Assembly (NCBI RefSeq): GCF_030065535.1
Contig: NZ_JASJND010000006.1
Coordinates: 1-64,000 of the forward strand
Direction: 5' to 3'
Origin: Microbacterium dauci
GTDB taxonomy: Bacteria; Actinomycetota; Actinomycetes; Actinomycetales; Microbacteriaceae
Length of the DNA: 64,000 bases
Below, piece after piece: positions 50,652-59,467 of the stretch. The notes under the pieces are model-generated. The model was not told the DNA's origin. It saw only the letters and a list, made by a program, of their open reading frames with translations, and ran no database searches. Made by a program: the position numbers and the translations under genes. Position 1 is the first letter of the stretch. Each line of letters begins with the position of its first letter.

Positions 50652-52166
50652 TCAGCCCTCGACCTCGACGTCTTCCCAGCGCTGCACGTCGATCCAGTGC
50701 TGGATGCCGGTGACCTTCGACGGGTGGATGAGGATGCGCGGCCAGGTGAACAGGAAGGTGTTCGGCTGGGTCTTCACACCGGTCGCGACGGCCGCCTGCA
50801 GCTTCTCGGCGTAGTCGGGCGCATCGAGCGGTGTCGCCCGTGCCTCGTCGATGGCCGCGGTGAGCTCGGGGGGCGTGGTGCCGCCGAGGTTCATCAGCCC
50901 GGTCTCGCCGTAGAGCACTTCGAGCGCCTGCAGCGGGGACTGGCGTCCCGAGAAGCTGTCGAGGACGAACGGGTAGGTGCGCTTCACGTAGTTCTGCGAG
51001 ATCGCGGTCGGTGCGAGCACGTTGAGCTTCGCGCGGATGCCGGCTTCGGCCCACTGCGCCTGCAACACCTCGGCGATCGGGCTGACGTCCTCGGTGAGGC
51101 TCAGCTCGATGTCGACGCCATCGGGGTAGCCGGCCTCGGCGAGGAGCGCCTTCGCACGGTCCACGTCGTGCGGGTACAGGTCATCGAGTTCGTCGTCGTA
51201 GGCGACGTACCCTTTGGGGAACGGCTGGTAGTTCGGCGTGCCCTGCCCGAAGTACGCACCGTCGACGAGCGCCTGCCGATCGGTGGCGTGGCTGATCGCC
51301 TGGAGGACGCGCTGGTCGTCGAACGGCGCGACGCGGTTGTCGACGTCGAGCGTGCGCACTGTGAGTGCCCGGATGTTCTCGACCTCGAGACCCGCCTTCT
51401 CGGACGCCTCGACCTGCGACGGCGGCACGAGCGCGACGTCCCACTGCCCGGTCTGCACGCCCGCCACGACGGTGGCGGGGTCGGTCACGGGGGAGACCCG
51501 GAACTCGTCGATGTGGATGCGGTCGGCGTTCCAGTACTCCTCGTACTTGTGGAGGTCGGCGTGCGAGTTCGGCACGTACTCGTCGAGGACGAACGGTCCC
51601 GAGCCCTCGGGCTGCGTCGCGAGCGTCGTGACGTCGTCGAACGCGGCGGGGTTCACGATGAAGCCGGTCTTGCCGGCGAACAGATAGGGCACCTGGTAGT
51701 CGGCCTGGTCGAGCTCGACGGCGACCGTCTGCTCGTCGACGACCTCGACGCCGGTCACGATCGCGAGCTGCCCGGCGATCGTCGAGTCGGCCTGGTCGCG
51801 GCCGCGCTCGAGGTTCGCCTTGACGGCCTCGGCATCGACGGGGGTGCCATCGCTGAACGTGGCATCCCGCAGCGTGAAGGTCACCGTCGTGCCGGCCTTG
51901 TCGTACTCCCAGGACTCGGCGAGGCCGGGGACGACCTCGCCGTCGGGGTCGAGTTGCGTGAGCCCGTCGTAGACGAGGGCGAGCGCGTGGGTGTCCCAGC
52001 CGGCGGTCGAGGTCACCGGATCCCAGCTGGTCGGGAGGTTCCACCCCCAGGTGAGGGAGGTGGGGGCGTCGCCGCCTGCGGCGGGCGTCGCCGAGCCGCA
52101 GCCCGCCATCGCGACCGCGGCGGCGGTGGCGACGGTCAGGCTGGCGAGAAGTCGTCGGGTAGTCAT
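50652..52166 (-). CDS. ABC transporter substrate-binding lipoprotein, family 5
   Basis: A 504-residue solute-binding protein of the DppA/OppA family, exported as a lipoprotein (lipobox AMAGC, about C21). WGWNLPTSWDPVTSTAGWDT and the long family-5 core are complete. Ligands in this family include peptides, nickel and many small organics; here the downstream SsuD-like monooxygenase suggests an organosulfur compound or glutathione-like peptide. ATG 52166 is used because the signal peptide begins there. Divergent from the MetY-like gene, 112 bases away. Confidence 0.9.
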   Translation of the reverse strand: MTTRRLLASLTVATAAAVAMAGCGSATPAAGGDAPTSLTWGWNLPTSWDPVTSTAGWDTHALALVYDGLTQLDPDGEVVPGLAESWEYDKAGTTVTFTLRDATFSDGTPVDAEAVKANLERGRDQADSTIAGQLAIVTGVEVVDEQTVAVELDQADYQVPYLFAGKTGFIVNPAAFDDVTTLATQPEGSGPFVLDEYVPNSHADLHKYEEYWNADRIHIDEFRVSPVTDPATVVAGVQTGQWDVALVPPSQVEASEKAGLEVENIRALTVRTLDVDNRVAPFDDQRVLQAISHATDRQALVDGAYFGQGTPNYQPFPKGYVAYDDELDDLYPHDVDRAKALLAEAGYPDGVDIELSLTEDVSPIAEVLQAQWAEAGIRAKLNVLAPTAISQNYVKRTYPFVLDSFSGRQSPLQALEVLYGETGLMNLGGTTPPELTAAIDEARATPLDAPDYAEKLQAAVATGVKTQPNTFLFTWPRILIHPSKVTGIQHWIDVQRWEDVEVEG

Positions 52167-52278
52167 GTCGAGGGACGCTAGGGACCGCGCAGCCGCCCCT
52201 TCAATCGCGCATGACACCCGCCGTCACGCGTCGCAACAGTTCGACACATCGGTGTCCGTGCGGCCGCCGCCCGGAACC

Positions 52279-53625
52279 ATGGACGCCATGACCGACACCC
52301 CCTCCGGCGCGGATGCCGCGCGCTTCGCGTCGCTGCAGGTGCAGGCCGGCTACACCCCGGGCACGCCGCAGAACGCCGTCGCGCCGCCGATCTACCAGAC
52401 GACGGCGTACGAGTTCGCGTCGTTGCAGGATGCCGCCGACATCTTCGCGCTCCGCAAGGCCGGCAACCTCTACAGCCGGTCGGCCAACCCGACGCAGCTC
52501 ATCTTCGAGGAGCGCGTCGCGGCACTCGAGGGCGGGCGTGCGGCGGTGGCCGTGGCATCCGGTCAGGCAGCCGTCGCGATCACGCTCCTCGCCCTCGCGA
52601 AGGCGGGGGAGCATCTCGTCGCCGCGCGTCAGCTCTACGGCGGTACCGTCGACCTGCTGCAGGACACGTTCGCCGACTGGGGCATCGAGGTCGATTTCGT
52701 CGACCAGGACGACCTCGACGCGTGGCGAGCGGCGATCCGTCCCTCGACCCGCGCCCTGTTCGCCGAGTCGGTCACGAACCCGACCGCGCAGGTGCTCGAC
52801 GTGCGCGCGGTCGCCGACGTCGCGCACGCGGCCGGGGTGCCCTTCGTCGTCGACAACACCGTCGCGACCCCATACCTGCAGCGCCCGGGCGAGCACGGCG
52901 CCGACTTCGTCGTGCACTCCGCGACGAAGTACCTCGGCGGCCACGGCACGTCGATGGGCGGCGTCGTCGTCGACATCGGGTCGTTCGACTTCGGCGCCGA
53001 ACCCGCCCGCTGGCCGCAGCTCACCGAGCCGTACGCCCGCGTCGGCGACGTCGTGCTGTGGGAGCGCTTCGGCCCGTCGGGGCAGGCGTTCGCCGCGCTG
53101 CTGAAGACGAAGTACGTCCACGACCTCGGCCCGTCGCTGTCGCCGTTCAACTCCTTCCAGCTGCTGCAGGGGCTCGAGACCCTCGACCTGCGGATCGCCC
53201 GCCACGCGGCATCCGCGCTCGCCGTCGCCGAGTTCCTCGCGCAGCACCCGTCCGTGCGCGCCGTTCACCACCCGGGCCTCGCTTCGAGCCCGTGGGCGGA
53301 TGCCGCCACGCGGTACCTCCCGCGCGGCGTGCCGGCCGTCTTCTCGTTCGACCTCGCACCGTCCGGCGACGCAGACGTCGACCGCGCGCGCGTGCACCGG
53401 TTCGTCGACGGGCTCCAACTCGTGAAACTCGTCGCCAACATCGGCGACGCCCGCAGCCTCGTCGCGCACCCGGCATCCATGACCCACAGCCACCTGACCG
53501 ACGAGCAGTTCGCCGAGGCGGGCATCTCGAAGACCACGGTCCGACTCTCGATCGGACTCGAAGACCCGACAGACCTCATCGCCGACATCGCCCAGGCGCT
53601 GGCGGCATCCGACACCGACGCCTGA
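52279..53625 (+). CDS. metY: O-acetylhomoserine sulfhydrylase-like PLP enzyme
   Basis: A 448-residue Cys/Met-metabolism PLP enzyme, the length and sequence type of O-acetyl-L-homoserine aminocarboxypropyltransferase. The PLP lysine is K217 in [35 protein letters not shown] near the start and [11 protein letters not shown] are typical. It would make homocysteine (or methionine) directly from sulfide (or methanethiol) and activated homoserine. Start ATG 52279; a second ATG three codons later is possible. It is followed after 11 bases by a monooxygenase, which suggests use of inorganic sulfur or thiol released from an organic source. Confidence 0.88.
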   Translation: MDAMTDTPSGADAARFASLQVQAGYTPGTPQNAVAPPIYQTTAYEFASLQDAADIFALRKAGNLYSRSANPTQLIFEERVAALEGGRAAVAVASGQAAVAITLLALAKAGEHLVAARQLYGGTVDLLQDTFADWGIEVDFVDQDDLDAWRAAIRPSTRALFAESVTNPTAQVLDVRAVADVAHAAGVPFVVDNTVATPYLQRPGEHGADFVVHSATKYLGGHGTSMGGVVVDIGSFDFGAEPARWPQLTEPYARVGDVVLWERFGPSGQAFAALLKTKYVHDLGPSLSPFNSFQLLQGLETLDLRIARHAASALAVAEFLAQHPSVRAVHHPGLASSPWADAATRYLPRGVPAVFSFDLAPSGDADVDRARVHRFVDGLQLVKLVANIGDARSLVAHPASMTHSHLTDEQFAEAGISKTTVRLSIGLEDPTDLIADIAQALAASDTDA

Positions 53626-53636
53626 GGAGGCGAGCC

Positions 53637-54689
53637 ATGACGATCGACCTCGGCTACTGGACCCCCGTCTACGGCGGATTCCTGCGCAACGTCGGCGACG
53701 AGGAGGGGATGGATGCCACCTGGGCCACCATCCGCGACATCTCGGTGACCGCCGACCGGCTCGGCTTCCACACGACGCTCGTGCCGGAGCTGTACCTCAA
53801 CGACCGCAAGGGCATCGACGCGCCGAGCCTCGAGGCGTGGTCGCTGTCGTCCGCGATCCTCGCGGTGACCGACCGGCTGCGGGTGATGACAGCGGTGCGG
53901 CCCGGCTTCCACCTGCCGGCGGTGCTCGCGAAAACGGTGTCGACGCTCGACGCGATCGCTCCGGGTCGTGTCGCCCTCAACGTCGTCGCCGCGTGGTGGG
54001 CGGAGGAGGCTCGGCAGTTCGGCGGTCGGTTCACGACCCACGACGCCCGCTATGTTCAGGCCGAGGAGTTCGTGCAGGTGCTTCGCGGGCTCTGGGACAA
54101 GAGCCCGTTCACCTTCGCCGGCGACTACTACGAGCTCGAGGGCACGATCGTCGAACCGAAGCCGTCATCGTCGCCCGTCATCTTCGCCGGCGGCGAGAGC
54201 GAGGCGGGCAAGGAGTCGATCGCCCGCTTCTCGGACGCCTACGTCATGCACGGCGGCACCCTCGACGAGGTGCGTGCCAACGTCGCCGACATCAACGAGC
54301 GGTCGCTGCGCATCCACGGACGCGAGATCAGTGAGATCGGGATGCCGGCGTACGTCATCGTCCGCGACACCGAGGCCGAGGCGCAGCGCGAGCTCGAACG
54401 CATCACGACCGTCGACCCGAACTCGCCCGGCTACGCCTCGTTCGAGGAGTTCCAACGGAACTCCAAGCTCTCGCTCGAGCTCACGAAGCGGGAGTACTCC
54501 GTCGGCACGCGCGGGCTCCGCCCGAACCTCGTCGGGACCGCCGAGCAGGTCGCCGAGCGGATCCACCAGTATGCGGATGCCGGCATCTCGCTGCTGCTCA
54601 TCCAGTCGTCGCCCCTCAAGGAGGAGCTCGAGCGCATCGCCGAGCAGGTGTTCCCGCTCGTGCCGCAGCGCACCGCAGCACTGGTCTGA
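53637..54689 (+). CDS. LLM-class FMN-dependent monooxygenase, second SsuD-like
   Basis: A 350-residue TIM-barrel flavoprotein: DLGYWTPVYGGFLRNVGDEE, RVMTAVRPGFHLPAVLAKTV, LDAIAPGRVALNVVAAWW, then VGTAEQVAERIHQYADAGIS. The family includes alkanesulfonate, methanesulfonate and dimethylsulfone monooxygenases. The start follows GAGGAGG, 11 bases after metY. It is not close to the copy at 45989 in detail and probably uses another substrate, sharing the flavin reductase at 45333. Confidence 0.86.
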   Translation: MTIDLGYWTPVYGGFLRNVGDEEGMDATWATIRDISVTADRLGFHTTLVPELYLNDRKGIDAPSLEAWSLSSAILAVTDRLRVMTAVRPGFHLPAVLAKTVSTLDAIAPGRVALNVVAAWWAEEARQFGGRFTTHDARYVQAEEFVQVLRGLWDKSPFTFAGDYYELEGTIVEPKPSSSPVIFAGGESEAGKESIARFSDAYVMHGGTLDEVRANVADINERSLRIHGREISEIGMPAYVIVRDTEAEAQRELERITTVDPNSPGYASFEEFQRNSKLSLELTKREYSVGTRGLRPNLVGTAEQVAERIHQYADAGISLLLIQSSPLKEELERIAEQVFPLVPQRTAALV

Positions 54690-54720
54690 GGTGCGGTCGA
54701 CGGGTGCGCGTCCCCTCGGG

Positions 54721-54762
54721 TACGCTGGCAGGGTGCTGACCCTTCGTTGTTGTCGTCGCTGA
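54721..54762 (+). promoter_or_regulatory. Cysteine leader peptide with leaderless promoter
   Basis: A -10-like TACGCT (54721-54726) predicts transcription starting at the GTG at 54733. This opens a nine-codon frame, MLTLRCCRR, ending with TGA at 54762. Two adjacent Cys codons lie in the middle. The gene 83 bases downstream makes cystathionine or cysteine. Short leaderless polycysteine ORFs are known in mycobacteria to attenuate cysteine genes, so ribosome stalling at Cys codons probably controls cbs and metB here. TCGACG 18 bases before the -10 is a possible -35. Confidence 0.65.
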
Positions 54763-54844
54763 GCGCCGTTCTCGGCCTCTTCCGCGACCCCAACGACCTC
54801 CCGCGCCTCTGCGAGCGCGGCATCCCGTCAGGAAATCGAACACC

Positions 54845-55819
54845 GTGCGTTACGCAACCCACATCGCCGACCTCGTCGGTAACACACCCCTCGTCCGTCT
54901 GAACGCCGTCACCGAGGGGATTGCAGCCACCGTCCTCGCGAAGGTGGAGTACTTCAACCCCGGCAGCTCGGCGAAGGACCGCATCGCGCGGAACATCATC
55001 GACGCGGCCGAGCGCGATGGGCTCCTGCGGCCCGGTGGCACGATCGTCGAGCCGACGAGCGGCAACACCGGCGTCGGGCTCGCGCTCGTCGCGCAGCAGC
55101 GCGGCTACCGGATGATCTTCGTCGTCCCCGACAAGTTCTCGGGCGAGAAGGTCGCCGTGCTGAAGGCGTACGGCGCAGAGGTCGTCGAGACGCCGACCAG
55201 CGTGCCGCCCGAGCACCCCGACTCGTACTACAGCGTGTCCGACCGTCTCGCCGCCGAGATCCCCGGTGCGTTCAAGCCCAACCAGTTCGCGAACCTGAAC
55301 GGGCCGCGCGGCCACTACGAGACCACGGGTCCCGAGATCTGGCGCGACACCGACGGCACGGTCACCCACTTCGTCGCCGGGGTCGGCACCGGTGGAACCA
55401 TCAGCGGCACCGGGCGGTTCCTCAAAGAGGCCTCGAACGGCGAGGTCGTCGTCATCGGCGCCGACCCCGAGGGCTCGATCTACTCCGGCGACGACCTCCA
55501 CGGGTACCTCGTCGAGGGCGTCGGCGAGGACTTCTACCCCGCGACGTTCGACCCGACCGTCATCGACGGGTACGAGCGGGTCGGCGATGCCGAGTCGTTC
55601 GCGATGACCCGCCGCCTCGCCCGCGAAGAAGCGCTCCTCGTCGGCGGCTCGTCGGGCATGGCGGTCGTCGCCGCGCTGCGCGTCGCACGCGATCTGCCCG
55701 CTGAAGCGGTCGTCGTCGTGGTCCTGCCGGATCACGGCCGCGGCTACCTCAGCAAGATCTACGACGACGACTGGATGCGTGAGCGCGGCTTCGACGTCGC
55801 GGCATCCGAAGCCCACTGA
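54845..55819 (+). CDS. Cystathionine beta-synthase/cysteine synthase-type PLP enzyme
   Basis: A 324-residue fold-type II PLP enzyme. K44 binds PLP (NPGSSAKDRIARN), TSGNTGVGLAL binds the substrate and GTGGTISGTGRFL the PLP phosphate. The sequence is nearer to cystathionine beta-synthase (DSYYSVSDRLAAEIPGAFKP and the ADPEGSIYSG segment) than to CysK, but the regulatory CBS domains of many such enzymes are absent. With the adjacent metB it forms a transsulfuration pair. GTG start; the leader at 54733 precedes it. Confidence 0.88.
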   Translation: MRYATHIADLVGNTPLVRLNAVTEGIAATVLAKVEYFNPGSSAKDRIARNIIDAAERDGLLRPGGTIVEPTSGNTGVGLALVAQQRGYRMIFVVPDKFSGEKVAVLKAYGAEVVETPTSVPPEHPDSYYSVSDRLAAEIPGAFKPNQFANLNGPRGHYETTGPEIWRDTDGTVTHFVAGVGTGGTISGTGRFLKEASNGEVVVIGADPEGSIYSGDDLHGYLVEGVGEDFYPATFDPTVIDGYERVGDAESFAMTRRLAREEALLVGGSSGMAVVAALRVARDLPAEAVVVVVLPDHGRGYLSKIYDDDWMRERGFDVAASEAH

Positions 55820-55833
55820 CTGCCCACCCGACC

Positions 55834-55901
55834 GCGAGAAACCACTCCTGCGCGAGAAACCACACCAGACGCGATGTCTCGCGCCGGAAGTGGTTTCTCG
55901 C
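55834..55901. repeat. Extragenic palindromic repeat (GCGAGAAACCAC)
   Basis: GCGAGAAACCACT lies at 55834-55846, GCGAGAAACCAC at 55852-55863, and the inverted copy AGTGGTTTCTCGC at 55889-55901. The arms can pair in either of two ways around a central GATGTCTCGC. It occupies the gap between cbs and metB and resembles REP-type elements. Confidence 0.6.
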
Positions 55902-55918
55902 AGACGAAAGGACCCCAC

Positions 55919-57076
55919 ATGGCCACCTCTGACGCCGCCCGCAACTTCGCGAGCCTCGCTGTTCACGCCGGGCAGGAACCGGATGCCGCGACCGGAGCGG
56001 TCATCCCGCCCGTCCACTTCTCGACGACGTATGCCCAGGACGGCATCGGCGGACTGCGCGGCGGGTACGAGTACGGCCGCGCCGCGAACCCGACCCGCAC
56101 CGCGCTGCAGACCCAGCTCGCCGCGATCGAGGGCGGCGCCCACGCGCTGTCGTTCGCGTCGGGCCTCGCCGCCGAGGACTCGCTGCTGCGGGCCGTGCTG
56201 CGCCCGGGCGACGAGGTGCTCCTCGGCAACGACGTGTACGGCGGCACCTACCGCCTCATCTCGCGCGTCCTCGGCGACTGGGGCGTGCAGCTGCGCATCG
56301 TCGACATGAGCGACCTCGACGCCGTGCGCGCCGCCGTCGCCGAACGTGCTCCCCGCATCCTCTGGGTCGAGACACCGTCGAACCCGCTGCTGCGCATCAC
56401 CGACATCGCGGGCCTCGCAGCGATCGGTCACGCGGCCGGAGCCGTCGTCGTCGTCGACAACACGTTCGCGACGCCCGCGCTGCAGCGTCCGCTGTCGCTC
56501 GGTGCCGACGTCGTCGTGCATTCGACCACGAAGTACCTGGGCGGTCATTCCGACGTCGTGGGCGGTGCGGTCGTGCTGAACGACGACGCCCTCGCCGAGA
56601 AGATCGGCTTTCTGCAGTTCGCCGTCGGCGCGGTTTCCGGACCGCTCGACGCATGGCTGACCACGCGCGGCATCAAGACGCTCGCGGTACGGATGCAGCG
56701 GCACAGCGAGAACGGCCTCGCCGTGGCATCCTTCCTCGAAGGCCACGAGCGGGTCGCCAAGGTCTACTACCCGGGACTCGCCTCGCACCCCGGCCACGAG
56801 CTCGCGGCTCGCCAGATGTCGGGCTTCGGCGGCATCGTGTCGCTCGCGCTCGAGTCGGGCGAGGCGGCCCGCCGTTTCGCGGAGTCGACCCGCCTGTTCA
56901 CCCTCGCCGAGTCGCTCGGCGGCGTCGAGTCGCTGGTCAACTACCCCGACGCGATGACGCACGCGTCGGTCCGCGGCACCGAGGCGGCCGTGCCCGTCGA
57001 GGTCGTCCGCTTGTCGGTCGGCATCGAGGACGAGGCCGACCTGCTCGCCGACCTCGAGCAGGCGCTCAAGGACTGA
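55919..57076 (+). CDS. metB: Cystathionine gamma-synthase
   Basis: A 385-residue fold-type I PLP enzyme. The internal aldimine lysine is K205 ([15 protein letters not shown]), with the YxR-type phosphate contacts in [15 protein letters not shown] and the active-site [20 protein letters not shown]. It joins cysteine to activated homoserine to give cystathionine, though a gamma-lyase activity is hard to exclude in this family. The ATG at 55919 follows AAAGGA. It lies 99 bases after cbs, with the palindromic repeat between. Confidence 0.9.
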   Translation: MATSDAARNFASLAVHAGQEPDAATGAVIPPVHFSTTYAQDGIGGLRGGYEYGRAANPTRTALQTQLAAIEGGAHALSFASGLAAEDSLLRAVLRPGDEVLLGNDVYGGTYRLISRVLGDWGVQLRIVDMSDLDAVRAAVAERAPRILWVETPSNPLLRITDIAGLAAIGHAAGAVVVVDNTFATPALQRPLSLGADVVVHSTTKYLGGHSDVVGGAVVLNDDALAEKIGFLQFAVGAVSGPLDAWLTTRGIKTLAVRMQRHSENGLAVASFLEGHERVAKVYYPGLASHPGHELAARQMSGFGGIVSLALESGEAARRFAESTRLFTLAESLGGVESLVNYPDAMTHASVRGTEAAVPVEVVRLSVGIEDEADLLADLEQALKD

Positions 57077-57105
57077 CGCCTGCGGCGGCCCGGTAGCGTG
57101 GCGGC

Positions 57106-58098
57106 ATGACGCACGCGCGATGGGGCATTCTCGGCACCGGTGGCATCAGCACGAACTTCGCCGAGGGGCTGCGGGACGCCGAGCTCGGCCGCCTGCACGC
57201 CGTCGGCGCGCGTGACGAGAGCAGCGCCGAGGAGTTCGGCGCACGCCACGGCGCCGACGTGGTCGGGACGTACCGCGACATCCTCGCGCGCGACGACGTC
57301 GACGCCGTCTACATCGGCACGGTCCACACCACGCACGTCGAGCTCGTCATCGCCGCGCTCGAGGCGGGTAAAGCGGTGCTGTGCGAGAAGCCGCTCGGCA
57401 TCGATGTCGCCGAGACGGATGCCGCGCTCGCCGCGGCCGCAGCCGCCGGCCTCCCGCTCGTCGAGGCCTTCAAGTACCGCTTCGGACCGTTCCCCGACCG
57501 GATGCGCGCGCTCATCGAGGCGGGCGAACTCGGCGCGGTGACGAGGCTCGAGTCCGCGATGGGATTCGCTGCGCCGGAGCGTACCGGGCGGCTCTTCGAC
57601 CCGGCCGTCGCGGGCGGCGCGATCCTCGACGCCGGGTGCTACCCGGTGTCGCTCGCGGTCGGCGTCGCGGCGTGGGCGGGGGAGGACGTGGCATCCGCTC
57701 GCATCGTCTCGGCCGACGGCGTGATCGGACCGACCGGCGTCGACGACGAGGCATCCGCCGTCATCGAAATCGGCGGCTTCACGGCGCACGTGCGCACCGC
57801 GATCGTCGAGCAGCTGCCGCGCGTCGCGACGATCACCGGCTCGACGGGCGTGCTCGAGATCCCGAACGTGTGGGGCAGTCGCAGCGAGAGCACCGAGGGT
57901 GCGGTGGTGCGCCGTCCCGATGGCTCGGTGCGGCGCGAGGAGCAGATCGAGGCCGCCGTGGTGCAGCCGATGGCGGCCGAGGCGGATGCCGTGATCGCGG
58001 CGCTCCGTGACGGGCGTACCGAGGTGGCCGAGATGCCGTGGGCGCAGACCCGCGCGACGGCGCGGCTGCTCGCCGACTGGCGCGCAGCGCTCGCTTGA
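57106..58098 (+). CDS. Gfo/Idh/MocA-family oxidoreductase, second
   Basis: A 330-residue NAD(P)-dependent dehydrogenase. The dinucleotide loop is GILGTGGISTNFAEGL, the EKP motif is CEKPLGIDVAETDAAL (about residue 92) and the substrate-domain signature is GGAILDAGCYPVSLAVGVAA. It resembles the DHDH/trans-1,2-dihydrodiol and sugar-dehydrogenase members. It is not closely similar to the copy at 34338. A TAGCGT about 14 bases upstream may be its -10. Confidence 0.87.
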   Translation: MTHARWGILGTGGISTNFAEGLRDAELGRLHAVGARDESSAEEFGARHGADVVGTYRDILARDDVDAVYIGTVHTTHVELVIAALEAGKAVLCEKPLGIDVAETDAALAAAAAAGLPLVEAFKYRFGPFPDRMRALIEAGELGAVTRLESAMGFAAPERTGRLFDPAVAGGAILDAGCYPVSLAVGVAAWAGEDVASARIVSADGVIGPTGVDDEASAVIEIGGFTAHVRTAIVEQLPRVATITGSTGVLEIPNVWGSRSESTEGAVVRRPDGSVRREEQIEAAVVQPMAAEADAVIAALRDGRTEVAEMPWAQTRATARLLADWRAALA

Positions 58099-58120
58099 GC
58101 CCTCGCGCGGTCGGCTCGGG

Positions 58121-58681
58121 TCAGCGCCGCCACCACCGACGACGCGGCGGCTGCTCGACCGGAGGGGGAGTGGATGCCGCGGCCGCGCGTCGCTCGCGCC
58201 ATGCGGCGATCTCGGCCTCGGGGTCGCGGGTCGGCGTCACGACGGGCGGCCCACCCTCGAGCTGCCGCCGCGCCTCGATGACGCGGCGGGTGAAGTCCTC
58301 GGTGTAGGCGCGGACGTCCTCCGCGCGGGTCATCGCGTCGACGTGCGCCTCGAACGCGGCGTGCTCGACGCGCAGGCGCAGCGCCGGCGGTCCGAGCCCC
58401 GACAGCTGCTCGGTCTGGATCTTCCGCCGGATCCACCAGTCCGGATCGTGGGAGGTGCCGAGCCCCTCGATCGGCTTGCCGGCGCCGGGAAGGTCGTCGA
58501 ACTCGCCGCGGCGGATCGCCTGCTGGATCACCGTCTCGACGTACAGCGCCCGCTCGTGTGCGGTCGGGGCGCCGGCGTTCGACGGTGCGGCATCCGGTTC
58601 GGGCTCATCGCCGAGGTCTCGGCGCACGAGGTACCGAGCGGCCTCGAGCCGTGCGTCCGTCGCCTCGTGGTCATCGACCAT
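58121..58681 (-). CDS. DUF1992 domain protein
   Basis: A 186-residue soluble protein. The conserved DUF1992 block is ETVIQQAIRRGEFDDLPGAG followed by KPIEGL and a WWIRRKI helix. These are relatives of the region in eukaryotic DNAJC28 but without a J domain. The C-terminus is Pro/Arg-rich (PPRRRWWRR). Function unknown. It is divergent from the PadR gene. Confidence 0.85.
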   Translation of the reverse strand: MVDDHEATDARLEAARYLVRRDLGDEPEPDAAPSNAGAPTAHERALYVETVIQQAIRRGEFDDLPGAGKPIEGLGTSHDPDWWIRRKIQTEQLSGLGPPALRLRVEHAAFEAHVDAMTRAEDVRAYTEDFTRRVIEARRQLEGGPPVVTPTRDPEAEIAAWRERRAAAASTPPPVEQPPRRRWWRR

Positions 58682-58720
58682 TCATCCAGCGTATGACGCG
58701 TCGCGCTTGCCGGGTCGTTG

Positions 58721-58760
58721 CCCGGTATGCATATACTCGGAAAACACATACCCGGTATGC
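58721..58760 (+). promoter_or_regulatory. Promoter with paired repeats, probable PadR operator
   Basis: CCCGGTATGC occurs at 58721-58730 and again at 58751-58760. The first copy runs into the palindrome TATGCATA (58726-58733) and a -10-like TATACT (58732-58737), and TTGCCG 19 bases before could be the -35. PadR operators typically contain GTAT/ATAC elements, so autorepression is likely. Confidence 0.5.
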
Positions 58761-58773
58761 GTAAGGGAGTCCG

Positions 58774-59382
58774 ATGTCGGTACGTCAGAGCCTGCTGGCC
58801 ATCCTCGATCAGGGGCCGTGCTACGGCTACCAGCTGCGTGCGGAGTTCGACCGCCGCACCGGGTCGACCTGGCCGCTCAACGTCGGGCAGATCTATAACA
58901 CGCTGGACCGGCTCGAGCGCGACGGTCTCGTCGAGAAGGGTGACGTCGACGAGCAGGGGCACGTGTACTGGCAGATCACGGATGCCGGTTCGGCCGACGT
59001 CCGCGCCTGGCTCGCCGCGCCCGTCGAACGTGCCCAGGGCACGCGCGACGAGCTGGCGATCAAGCTGGCCGTCGCCGCCACCCTCCCTGGCGTCGACCTC
59101 GCCGCCGTCATCCAGGCGCAGCGGCACGCCTCGCTCCGCCAGCTGCAGGAACTCAACCGCGCGAAGTACGCCGGCACGAATCCCGACGGCCCCGAAGAGC
59201 TCGCCTGGTCGCTCGTCGTCGACTCGATGATCTTCGCGGCCGAGGCAGAGGCGCGGTGGCTCGACCACACCGAGGCGCGGCTGGCGCAGCATCCGCATCG
59301 CGCGATGGGGCTCGAGTTGTCGACGCAGACCCCGAAGCGCGGACGACCCGCGAAGGCCCTGCAGGCGGAGGACGCCCGATGA
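58774..59382 (+). CDS. PadR-family transcriptional regulator
   Basis: A 202-residue PadR-s2-like protein. The winged helix is unmistakable (LLAILDQGPCYGYQLRAEFD, NTLDRLERDGLVEKGDVDEQ), followed by a C-terminal dimerisation helix domain of about 110 residues. Such regulators usually control an efflux or ABC transporter encoded directly behind them. Here only a 20-codon stub remains (59379-59441), which suggests the target was deleted. Confidence 0.92.
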   Translation: MSVRQSLLAILDQGPCYGYQLRAEFDRRTGSTWPLNVGQIYNTLDRLERDGLVEKGDVDEQGHVYWQITDAGSADVRAWLAAPVERAQGTRDELAIKLAVAATLPGVDLAAVIQAQRHASLRQLQELNRAKYAGTNPDGPEELAWSLVVDSMIFAAEAEARWLDHTEARLAQHPHRAMGLELSTQTPKRGRPAKALQAEDAR

Positions 59383-59441
59383 GCACGCCGGTTTTGCAGC
59401 TCGTGGACCCGGCGCTCACCCGCCGCAACGTCATCGCCTGA
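59379..59441 (+). pseudogene. 20-codon stub of a gene coupled to padR
   Basis: The ATG overlaps the padR stop (ATGA). The frame MSTPVLQLVDPALTRRNVIA ends in TGA and runs straight into a terminator hairpin. The first ten residues resemble the start of many ABC-transporter ATPases (MSTPVLQLVD), the usual partners of PadR, so it looks like the truncated head of such a gene. A genuine 20-residue peptide cannot be excluded. Confidence 0.45.
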
Positions 59442-59443
59442 GT

Positions 59444-59466
59444 GGATGCCGCGCGCGGCGGCATCC
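59444..59466. terminator. Bidirectional terminator hairpin
   Basis: GGATGCCGC and GCGGCATCC form nine base pairs around a five-base loop between convergent transcripts (padR side and the aminotransferase gene, whose stop is at 59468). Confidence 0.65.
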
Positions 59467-59467
59467 G

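Noticed and set aside
52167..52278. Possible SAM riboswitch before the metY-like gene
   Set aside because: I see no SAM-I, SAM-II or SAM-IV core elements and the gap is short and shared with the divergent binding-protein promoter.
54431..56962. 843-codon minus-strand frame opposite cbs and metB
   Set aside because: The peptide is Arg/Asp/Val/Gly-rich with no conserved domain, while both plus-strand enzymes have complete active sites. Long antisense frames are common in 70% GC DNA.
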